From Acetobacteraceae bacterium (GTDB lineage: Bacteria; Pseudomonadota; Alphaproteobacteria; Acetobacterales; Acetobacteraceae), in NCBI GenBank assembly GCA_019750475.1, contig JAIEOO010000146.1, positions 1-42,318 of the forward strand: a DNA stretch of 42,318 bases, in the 5' to 3' direction. This document shows, piece by piece, positions 1 to 7,111 of this stretch. A model generated the notes under the pieces. It was not told where the DNA came from, did not search any database, and was given only the letters and a program-made list of their open reading frames with translations. Positions within the stretch are counted from its first letter, which is position 1, and every line of letters starts with the position of its first letter. A program made the translations under genes and the position numbers.

Positions 1-1
1 C

Positions 2-496
2 GTGGCCGAAGGCATGCCGGCGCGGGCGGCCGCGGCGCTGCTGCTGGCCGAGGCCCCTGCCCCGCGCGGCGAGCCGCCGCCCCAGCGCGAGAGCCGCTTC
101 GCCATCAACGACCGCGCCTTCGCGGTGGACAGCGCGGCGCTCGTCACAGAGGCCGATGCCGGCGTCATCCTCTGCACCGGCAGCCACGGGCAGCTGCTCG
201 GCGGCAAGCCCGAGACAGCGATCAAGCACCCCGTCTTCGCCGCCTTCTACAACGATGCCGGCATCGGCATCGAGGAAGCCGGCACCTCCCGCCTGCCGGC
301 GCTCGACGCGCGCGGCATCGCGGGCGGCGTCGTCTCGCACAGGAGCGCGCGGATCGGCGACGGCCGCTCGACGCATGAGGACGGGGTCCTCTCCCGCGTC
401 AACGCCACCGCCCGCCGCATGGGCCTCCGCGCCGGAATGACCGCGCGGGAGGCGGTGGACCTCCTCTCCCAGCTCGCACCCGGACCGAAGCCATGA
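2..496 (+). CDS. Conserved hypothetical protein, 5'-truncated by the window edge
   Basis: Reading frame open from the window edge to TGA at 494-496; the true start probably lies upstream. The visible 164 residues begin with an Ala/Pro/Arg-rich stretch. A more ordered part follows, with ILCTGSHGQLLGG, a segment HPVFAAFYNDAGIGIEEAG, and a Gly/Arg-rich block containing SARIGDGRSTHEDGVLS near the C-terminus. I do not recognise the family and assign no function. The stop overlaps the ATG of the next gene by 4 bp (ATGA), so the two are almost certainly translationally coupled. It may therefore act with the thiamine-diphosphate enzyme, but this is inference from position only. Codon use matches the neighbourhood. 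Confidence 0.7.
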   Translation: MAEGMPARAAAALLLAEAPAPRGEPPPQRESRFAINDRAFAVDSAALVTEADAGVILCTGSHGQLLGGKPETAIKHPVFAAFYNDAGIGIEEAGTSRLPALDARGIAGGVVSHRSARIGDGRSTHEDGVLSRVNATARRMGLRAGMTAREAVDLLSQLAPGPKP

Positions 497-2238
497 CGGA
501 CAGCCTCCCCCGCAACGACACGACGGAACGCCTGACCGGCGGCGCGGCGCTCGCGCGCATGGTCCAGGCGGCGAAGGCCGGCCCGGTCTTCGGCATGGGC
601 GGCTTCCAGCTCCTGCCATTCTACGAAGGTTGCCGCGTGCTCGGCCTCCGGCACTTCCTCATCAATGACGAGCGCACCGGCGCCTTCGCCGCCGATGCCT
701 ACGCGCGCGTCACCAACCGGCCGGGCTTCTGCGACGCGACGCTCGGGCCGGGGGCGACGAACCTCGTCACCGCGCTGGTCGAGAGCCTGAACGCCGGCGT
801 GCCGATGGTGGCCTTCGTGGGCGACGCCAACCGCGACCACGCCTGGAAGAACATGACGCAGGAGGCCCGCCAGGCCGACATCCTGCGCCCCGCCTGCAAG
901 GACCTCATCCGCGTCGAGAGCCCGAGGCGCATCCCGGAGCTGTTCCGCCGCGCCCTCGCCGTCGCCACGTCCGGCAAGCCCGGCCCCGTGGTGCTCATGG
1001 TCCCCGAGGACGTGGCCCATGGCGAGGCGGACTTCACCCCGGCCGATTTCGAGGTGCCCGAGCGCACCACGCGGATCCCGGCGCTCCGCGCCCGCCCCGA
1101 CGCCCAGGACGTGGCCAAGGCCGCCGGGATGATCGCGCGCTCGAAGCGGCCGATGCTGCTGGTGGGCGGCGGCGTGCATCTCGGCACCGGCTACGAGGCC
1201 GTGGCGCGGCTCTGCGAGGAGCAGGCCATCCCCCTGGCGCACACCATCTCCGGCAAGGGGGCGCTCGCCTGCTCGCACGCGCTCAACGCCGGGCTGTTCG
1301 GGCGCTACAGCCGCGTCGCCAACGACATGATCGCCGAGAGCGACCTGCTCATCGTCGCGGGGTGCAAGCTCGGCGAGATCGCGACCAGGCGCTTCCAGCT
1401 CCTGCCCGAGGGCGTGCCCGTCATCCACCTGGACGTGCTGGCGGAGGAATTCGGCCGCACCTCCCGCTGCGACGTGGCCCTCTGGGGCGACATCGGCGCG
1501 GGCCTCGACGACCTGGCCAGCGCGCTGCGGGGCGCCGAGCACGACCGCGCCGAATGGGCCGCGCAGGTGGCCCCCCGCATGGCCAAGTGGCGCGACGGCG
1601 CGCGCGACCGGCTGGAGAGCACCGAGCGCCCGATCAACCTCGCCCGCCTCATCGCCGAGCTGAACCGCCTGATGCCGGAGGATGGCGTGCTGGTGGGGGA
1701 TGGCGGCTTCGCCGGCCACTGGACCGGCCTGCTCTACGAGACGAAGCGCGCCGGGCGGCACTACGTGGCGGATCGCGGCTTCGCCTCCATCGGCTACGGG
1801 CTGCCGGGCGGCATCGGCGCGCAGCTCGGCGTCGGTCCCCGGAGGCGGGTGGCGGCGCTGACCGGCGATGGCGGCTTCAACATGACGCTGGGCGACCTCG
1901 AAACCGCGAAGCGGGTCGGCGCCAACTGCATCGCCATCGTCGTGAACAACGCCGCTTCCGGCTATGTGAAGGCGCTGCAGCACGCGGTGTTCGGCCATGG
2001 CAACTACCAGTCGAGCGACCTGGTCGAGCAGGACTACGCCGCCATCGCCCGCGCCATGGGCTGCCACGGCATCCGCGTCGAGGACCCGGACAGGATCGGC
2101 GACGCCATCCGCGAGGGCCTGGCCAACACCGACACGCCCACCGTACTCGACGTGATCGTCACGCGCGACCCGGCGAAGATGCTGCCCGGCGTGGACAGCC
2201 GCACCCTCAAGGTCGAGAAGGGTGACCGCCCGGTGTGA
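493..2238 (+). CDS. Thiamine-diphosphate-dependent enzyme, acetolactate synthase-like
   Basis: 581 residues with the three-domain layout of the acetolactate synthase/benzoylformate decarboxylase superfamily. The N-terminal pyrimidine-binding domain carries the cofactor-activating Glu in FLINDERTGAFAADAYAR (Glu60) and the GPGATN loop at about 85-90. The central domain occupies about 195-345. The C-terminal domain has the TPP/Mg motif GDGGFN (458-463), closing with the Asn pair NN (485-486) in VVNNAAS. Length fits the family (550-600). The substrate cannot be read from the sequence; sulfoacetaldehyde acetyltransferase, oxalyl-CoA decarboxylase or a 2-oxoacid decarboxylase are alternatives, and no regulatory subunit lies beside it, which argues against biosynthetic IlvB. 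The ATG overlaps the previous stop, and the 3' end overlaps the next gene by 17 bp. Confidence 0.88.
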   Translation: MTDSLPRNDTTERLTGGAALARMVQAAKAGPVFGMGGFQLLPFYEGCRVLGLRHFLINDERTGAFAADAYARVTNRPGFCDATLGPGATNLVTALVESLNAGVPMVAFVGDANRDHAWKNMTQEARQADILRPACKDLIRVESPRRIPELFRRALAVATSGKPGPVVLMVPEDVAHGEADFTPADFEVPERTTRIPALRARPDAQDVAKAAGMIARSKRPMLLVGGGVHLGTGYEAVARLCEEQAIPLAHTISGKGALACSHALNAGLFGRYSRVANDMIAESDLLIVAGCKLGEIATRRFQLLPEGVPVIHLDVLAEEFGRTSRCDVALWGDIGAGLDDLASALRGAEHDRAEWAAQVAPRMAKWRDGARDRLESTERPINLARLIAELNRLMPEDGVLVGDGGFAGHWTGLLYETKRAGRHYVADRGFASIGYGLPGGIGAQLGVGPRRRVAALTGDGGFNMTLGDLETAKRVGANCIAIVVNNAASGYVKALQHAVFGHGNYQSSDLVEQDYAAIARAMGCHGIRVEDPDRIGDAIREGLANTDTPTVLDVIVTRDPAKMLPGVDSRTLKVEKGDRPV

Positions 2239-2560
2239 CGGCGGGGCGGTGACGGGGGCCTGGAGCCCGGTTCCGGGCGGCCTGCGCCTCGCGCTGCGGG
2301 TGACGCCCAGCGCGAAGCGCGACGCCTTGGAGGGCGTGGCGGCGGATGCGGATGGGCGCCCGGTCCTCAAGCTCCGCATGGCCGCGCCGCCGGTCGAGGG
2401 CGCGGCCAACGCCGCCCTGGTCGCGTTCCTGGCGAAAACGCTCGGCGTCCGGAAGGCGGACGTCACCATCGAGGCGGGCGGAGCTTCGCGCCTCAAGCGC
2501 GTGCGCGTCGAAGGCGAGCCAGACCTCCTGGCCCGACGCCTCACGGCCCTGCTGCGGTAG
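2222..2560 (+). CDS. DUF167 (YggU) family protein
   Basis: A 112-residue protein matching the small DUF167/YggU family. The pattern is LRLALRVTPSAKRDALEG, then LKLRMAAPPVEGAANAALVAFLAKTLGV, then a Gly-rich turn followed by KRVRVEG. The family's function is unknown and its fold is a compact alpha/beta domain. The GTG start at 2222 lies inside the end of the preceding enzyme gene (17-bp overlap in another frame). An alternative GTG at 2249 would leave no overlap but trims poorly conserved residues only. Co-transcription with the upstream enzyme is likely from the overlap, but a functional link is not implied because this family is widespread in unrelated contexts. Confidence 0.85.
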   Translation: MTARCDGGAVTGAWSPVPGGLRLALRVTPSAKRDALEGVAADADGRPVLKLRMAAPPVEGAANAALVAFLAKTLGVRKADVTIEAGGASRLKRVRVEGEPDLLARRLTALLR

Positions 2561-2818
2561 CGCCGGCGAAACATGGCAGGAGCGGACCCCCGAGATCCTG
2601 GCCGCCCTTCGGGGCGAACGCCGGCTCCCGGGTGGGTGAGGACCGCCTCGCCGAGGCGGCCGTGCCGGGCATCGGCCGAGCGATGGGGCTTCGGCCTGTC
2701 TCGAACGCCTCCGCGCGCCCTGGAGAAGCCGGCGCGGTTTCCCGGCGCCGGTCGGGATGCCGGCGGCATCTCCCCGGCGCGGGTTGATCCGCCACGCGCG
2801 CGGCCCGATGTGCGACGG

Positions 2819-4285
2819 ATGGCCCTCACCATTCCGTTCGACAACAGCTACGCCCGCCTGCCGGAGCGCTTCTACGCGCGGCTGCCGCCGACGCCCGTCG
2901 CGACGCCGAAGCTGATCCGCGTCAACGCGGCCCTGGCGGAGGAGCTGGGCATCAGCGCCGCCGGGCTCGCCTCGCCCGAGGGCGTGGAGGTGCTGGCGGG
3001 CAACCGCGTCGCGGCCGGCTCCGAACCCATCGCCCAGGCCTATGCCGGGCACCAGTTCGGCGGCTTCACGCCGCAGCTCGGCGATGGCCGCGCCATCCTG
3101 CTCGGCGAGGTGGTGGACCAGGCCGGCCGGCGGCGCGACATCCAGCTCAAGGGCAGCGGGCCCACGCCCTTCTCCCGCCGCGGCGACGGCCGCGCCGCCC
3201 TCGGCCCCGTGCTGCGCGAATTCATCGTGAGCGAGGCGATGCACGCGATGGGCATCCCGACCACGCGCAGCCTCGCCGCCGTGACCACCGGCGAGGAGGT
3301 CTACCGCGAGACCGCCCTGCCCGGTGCCGTGCTGACCCGCGTGGCCGCGAGCCACATCCGCGTCGGCACCTTCCAGTTCTTCGCCGTGCGCGGCGACGAG
3401 GAGGCGCTGCGGATCCTGGCCGACCACGTCATCGCCCGGCACGACCCGGACCTCGCCGGCACCGACCGCCCGTATCACGGCCTCATCGCGGCGGTGGCGA
3501 AGCGCCAGGCGGAGCTCATCGCGCGCTGGCTGCTCATCGGCTTCGTCCACGGCGTGATGAACACGGACAACATGGCGGTCAGCGGCGAGACGATCGACTA
3601 CGGGCCCTGCGCCTTCATGGATGCCTACGACCCGGGGATGGTTCTCTCCTCCATCGACCATGGCGGGCGCTACGCCTATGGCAACCAGCCGCGCATCGGG
3701 CAGTGGAACCTGGCCCGCCTCGCGGAGACGCTGCTGCCCCTGCTGGGCGCGGCCGACGAGGCCGCCGCCGTCGAGCAGGCGCAGGAGGCCCTGTCCGGCT
3801 ACGTCCCCGCCTTCCAGTCCGCCTACACGACCGGGCTGCTGGCGAAGATCGGCATTGCCTCGCCGCGGCCGGGCGACGAGGAGCTGGTGCAGACCCTGCT
3901 CAACCGCCTGGCGGAGCAGGGCGCCGACTTCACCAACAGCTTCCGCGCCCTGTCCGACGCCGAAGCCGGCGACGACGCCCCGCTCCGCGCCGCCCTCGGC
4001 GAGGCGTGGGATGGGTGGAGCGCCGACTGGCGCGCCCGCCTGGCGCAAGCGCCGGGGGACGCCGCCACGCGCCGCGACGCGATGCGCGCGGTGAACCCGG
4101 CCGTCATCCCGCGCAACCACCTGGTGGAGGCGGCCATCGCGGCCGCCGTGGAGCGCAGCGATTTCGGCCCCTTCGAGGCGCTGCTGGACGCGACGTCCCG
4201 CCCCTTCGACGACGCGGCCGACCCGCGCTTCCGCGCGCCGCCGCGCCCGGAGGAGCGCGTCCGGGCGACGTTCTGCGGCACGTGA
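2819..4285 (+). CDS. selO: Protein adenylyltransferase SelO (YdiU family)
   Basis: 488 residues, close to the family's usual 480. SelO is a pseudokinase-fold enzyme that transfers AMP from ATP to Ser/Thr/Tyr of target proteins and is linked to redox stress. Diagnostic stretches are [20 protein letters not shown] in the first quarter, the lysine-containing [27 protein letters not shown] (residues 244-251) and [10 protein letters not shown] (D260); the Asp residues of the last two are the expected metal/catalytic positions. The C-terminus ends TFCGT, with a Cys where the eukaryotic protein has selenocysteine. I chose the ATG at 2819 because homology begins there ([11 protein letters not shown]). 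The same frame is open back to 2573, but that stretch is low-complexity Arg/Pro/Ala sequence unlike any SelO N-terminus. The 258 bp before the gene show no other feature. Confidence 0.95.
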   Translation: MALTIPFDNSYARLPERFYARLPPTPVATPKLIRVNAALAEELGISAAGLASPEGVEVLAGNRVAAGSEPIAQAYAGHQFGGFTPQLGDGRAILLGEVVDQAGRRRDIQLKGSGPTPFSRRGDGRAALGPVLREFIVSEAMHAMGIPTTRSLAAVTTGEEVYRETALPGAVLTRVAASHIRVGTFQFFAVRGDEEALRILADHVIARHDPDLAGTDRPYHGLIAAVAKRQAELIARWLLIGFVHGVMNTDNMAVSGETIDYGPCAFMDAYDPGMVLSSIDHGGRYAYGNQPRIGQWNLARLAETLLPLLGAADEAAAVEQAQEALSGYVPAFQSAYTTGLLAKIGIASPRPGDEELVQTLLNRLAEQGADFTNSFRALSDAEAGDDAPLRAALGEAWDGWSADWRARLAQAPGDAATRRDAMRAVNPAVIPRNHLVEAAIAAAVERSDFGPFEALLDATSRPFDDAADPRFRAPPRPEERVRATFCGT

Positions 4286-4395
4286 CCGCGGCTGGCCCGT
4301 TGCCGCGCCGAACCGGGATGCTCGCGGCCGCCGGTCCGGCTCGATGGCCAAGCTTCCGATTGCGCGAGATTTCTTGATGAATACACCGTCAGGTT

Positions 4396-4425
4396 TTGAC
4401 GCGAGGCTCAAGATGAACCTATGGT
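4396..4425 (+). promoter_or_regulatory. Candidate sigma-70-type promoter for the GGDEF/EAL gene
   Basis: TTGACG at 4396-4401, an 18-bp spacer, then TATGGT at 4420-4425, about 75 bp before the ATG at 4501. It lies in a stretch of clearly lower GC (about 4360-4430) than the surroundings. The call rests on pattern only; the rest of the 4286-4500 gap shows nothing else. Confidence 0.35.
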
Positions 4426-4500
4426 TGCCGCGATGCGCCGCGCCGCCGTCCGGGTCACAGCCTCACCAGCCATGCCGGCGCAACGGGGCGACATGGCGCC

Positions 4501-6531
4501 ATGAGCGATCCAGCAAGCCCGGCCGAGCCGGCCGTCACGCTCCATGCGGCGCGCCGCGTGCGCGCGGCCATGCAGCGCAGCTACGCCATCGCCGTGATCG
4601 CCACGTTGCTGTTCGGCACGGGCGGGGCCGTCACCACCCTCCTCGCGCTGCAGGACCGTGACCGGCGCGGGGAGGTCGCGGAACAGGCCTCCCTGCTGCG
4701 GGCCAAGGTGCAGCGCGTCGCCCTGCTCGCGACGACGCTGGTCACCGCCGCGGGCGAGGTCAACCTCGAGGATGTCCGCCTCGACCTGCGCGCCGAGGCT
4801 CTGGCGCTCGCCTCCCTGCACCGGCGCCTGACCGCCTTCGAAGCCGGCTCCGACCGGCCGCCGCCGGCCGGCGCCACGGAGGCGCTGCGCCGCCACTATT
4901 TCGACGGGCCGCGCCCGCTCGACGGCGAGTTGCGGCGATTCACCGGCCAGGCCCTGTGGATCGCCGAGAATCCGCAGCGGGAGGGCGCCTTCGAGGCGAT
5001 GTGGATGATGCGCCTCGCCGTCACCGGGACGCTCAACGAGAAGCTCAACCAGGCGAGCGACCTGTTCGAGGACGCGGCGCGCCAGTCGGCCGCCTCCCTG
5101 CGGGACCTCGCCTTCGCGCAACTCGCGCTGCTGCTGGGCGGCGCGGCGCTCCACCTCGCCTTCGTCTACCGCCCGCTGGCCCAGCGCGTCTTCGGCATGG
5201 CCCGCCGGCTCGAGCGGGAGGCGCGGACCGATCCGCTCACCGGCCTCGCCAACCGCCGTGCGCTGCTCGACGGGCTGGCCCGGCCGCGCGACGGCCAGCC
5301 CGCCTCCATCGCGCTCGTCGTGCTCGACGTCGCGCGGCTGCGGGACATCAACGAGTCCGAGGGACAGGCGGCCGGGGACGCCGCCCTCCGCGAGGTGGCG
5401 GCGCGGGTCGCCGCCGCGTCGCAGGGCCTCGCCGCCGGTGACGCCGCCCCCGTGGTCGGCCGCATCTCGGGCGACGACTTCGCCGTGGTCCTGCCCGGCA
5501 TCGCCGACGACGAGGCGCTGGAGCGCGCGGCCGCGCGCATCCACGCCGCGGCGACCCTGGCCCCGGTGGAGCTCGGCACGCGATCCATCCATCTCCGCGC
5601 CTCCGTGGGCGCGACCCGCGCGCTCGGCGCCGATCCGGCGGAGACGCTGCGCGCCGCCGATCTCGTGCTGCGGGAGGCCTCGCGGGACCCGATCCATCCC
5701 ATCCGCGTCTTCCGCGCCGAGGAGGATCTCTCGCGCCTCGCCACGCGCCGCACCGTCCTCGCGCTCCTCGCCTCGGACGAGCTGAGCGGCGTCCATGCCG
5801 TGCTCCAGCCGCAGCTCGCCGCCGGGGATCTCTCGGTCGCGGGGTTCGAGGCGCTGATGCGCTGGCGCCACCCGGAGGCGGGCGTCCTCGCCCCCCCGCA
5901 GTTCCTGGCGCTCGCGGCCGAGTCTGGCCGGCTGCCGGCGCTCGGCCGCGCCGCGCGGCGCGCCGCGCTCCACACCTTCGTCGAGCTGCGGCGCGAAGGC
6001 CTGCCGACGCCGCGCCTCGCCCTCAACCTCTCCTCGGGGGAGCTGGCCGCGCCCGCCACGCTGACGCAGATCGAGGCCGATCTGGCGGCGGCGTCGCTCA
6101 CCCCCGCCGACATCGAGATCGAGATCACCGAGGAGGTCGTCGCCGACGGCCTCAGCGCGGAGGTGACGCGCCATCTCGCCCGGCTGCAGGCGCAGGGGAT
6201 GGCGCTCGCGCTCGACGATTTCGGCACCGGCGCGGCCAGCCTCTCGCAGCTGCTGCGCCTGCCCGTCCAGGTCATCAAGGTGGATCGCAGCTTCATCAGC
6301 GGTGTCGGGCACGACCGCCGGGCCGAGCAGCTCGTCGCCGCGACGGTGCGCTTCGCCCAGGCGATCGGCGCCCGCACGGTGGCGGAAGGCGTCGAGACGG
6401 ACGAGCAGCTCGCCTTCCTGCGCGACGCGGGCTGCGAGGTGGTGCAAGGCTACCTCACCGGCCGGCCGATGGAGCCGTCCGCGCTGAAGGCCTGGCTGCG
6501 CGGACGAACCGCCACCACCGTCGCCGCCTGA
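4501..6531 (+). CDS. Membrane GGDEF-EAL protein with degenerate GGDEF motif, probable c-di-GMP phosphodiesterase
   Basis: 676 residues. A membrane helix at about 27-48 and a second at about 203-222 frame a periplasmic sensory segment of about 150 residues with no recognised domain. The GGDEF domain follows (TDPLTGLANRRALL at the start), but the signature reads SGDDF (323-327) instead of GGDEF, so cyclase activity is doubtful. The EAL domain is complete: EAL itself at 450-452 in FEALMRWRHPE, then NLSSGEL, EIEITEEVVADG, DDFGTGAASLSQL, KVDRSFI and AEGVETDEQ. The likely net role is therefore hydrolysis of c-di-GMP, with the GGDEF domain perhaps binding GTP as a regulator. The EAL reading follows from family knowledge; the input signal is unknown. 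Confidence 0.92.
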   Translation: MSDPASPAEPAVTLHAARRVRAAMQRSYAIAVIATLLFGTGGAVTTLLALQDRDRRGEVAEQASLLRAKVQRVALLATTLVTAAGEVNLEDVRLDLRAEALALASLHRRLTAFEAGSDRPPPAGATEALRRHYFDGPRPLDGELRRFTGQALWIAENPQREGAFEAMWMMRLAVTGTLNEKLNQASDLFEDAARQSAASLRDLAFAQLALLLGGAALHLAFVYRPLAQRVFGMARRLEREARTDPLTGLANRRALLDGLARPRDGQPASIALVVLDVARLRDINESEGQAAGDAALREVAARVAAASQGLAAGDAAPVVGRISGDDFAVVLPGIADDEALERAAARIHAAATLAPVELGTRSIHLRASVGATRALGADPAETLRAADLVLREASRDPIHPIRVFRAEEDLSRLATRRTVLALLASDELSGVHAVLQPQLAAGDLSVAGFEALMRWRHPEAGVLAPPQFLALAAESGRLPALGRAARRAALHTFVELRREGLPTPRLALNLSSGELAAPATLTQIEADLAAASLTPADIEIEITEEVVADGLSAEVTRHLARLQAQGMALALDDFGTGAASLSQLLRLPVQVIKVDRSFISGVGHDRRAEQLVAATVRFAQAIGARTVAEGVETDEQLAFLRDAGCEVVQGYLTGRPMEPSALKAWLRGRTATTVAA

Positions 6532-6626
6532 GCTGACGCCGGGCCTTGGCCGGACATTCCCTGCCGTCCTCGCGGAGCGCGGTGGAACGCGCGCGGAAGG
6601 CAGGGGCGTGGACACGCGTGGGCAAC

Positions 6627-6857
6627 ATGGAGCCCTGGCAGGCCATCCTGGCGCCCCGCGGCACGCCCGAGGCCGTGATGGCGCGGCTGAACGCGGCGCT
6701 GTCGTCCATCATCGCCGATGCCGAGGTGCGGGCGCGCTTCGCGGCGATCGACCTCGCGCCGATGGGCGGCGGCGTGGAGGAGGCGGCGCGCTGCTTCCGC
6801 GCCGAGAACGACCGCTGGGTGCCGATGCAGCGCGCGATGGGGATGTCGGCGACCTGA
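6627..6857 (+). pseudogene. Remnant of a TctC/Bug-family solute-binding protein (C-terminal part only)
   Basis: An open frame of 76 residues from ATG 6627 matches only the last quarter of the tripartite tricarboxylate receptor (TctC/Bug) family. That part reads ILAPRGTPEAVMARLNAAL, then ADAEVRARFAAIDLAPMGGG and RAENDRWVPMQRAMG. Full-length family members have about 320 residues with a signal peptide, and none of the upstream 240 residues is present. The preceding sequence is the end of the EAL gene plus about 95 bp without homology. The frame can be pushed back to 6546, but that adds unrelated residues. This is best read as a decayed relic left by a deletion. Confidence 0.7.
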
Positions 6858-7111
6858 GCGATGGCGAGGCCCCACGCTCGGCGTGCGGCGCCATCTGCGC
6901 CGCGCCGGCGCGCCGCCGGCACGCGGCAAAGCGCCGCGCGGCACCGGCATGACGGTTCCCGCACGGCGACCGGCATGCGATAGTCCCGCGCCAGACCTCG
7001 ACGCGACACCGGGAACCGTCACCGGAGCCGGCACCCGACCGCTCGATCAACCCGGGCGCGCCGCCGGCGTTGAACGTCGAGCGAACTGCGAAGATCGAGG
7101 TTGCTCCCTGC
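6858..7111. other. Intergenic stretch with no recognised feature
   Basis: 254 bp between the TctC/Bug remnant and the hybrid kinase. A partial polypurine element (gatcgagg, 7093-7100) about 11 nt before ATG 7112 could serve as its ribosome binding site. I found no convincing promoter, hairpin or small gene. Confidence 0.4.

Noticed and set aside
2573-2818. 82-codon N-terminal extension of SelO
   Set aside because: Low-complexity Arg/Pro/Ala sequence without counterpart in the family; homology begins exactly at ATG 2819.
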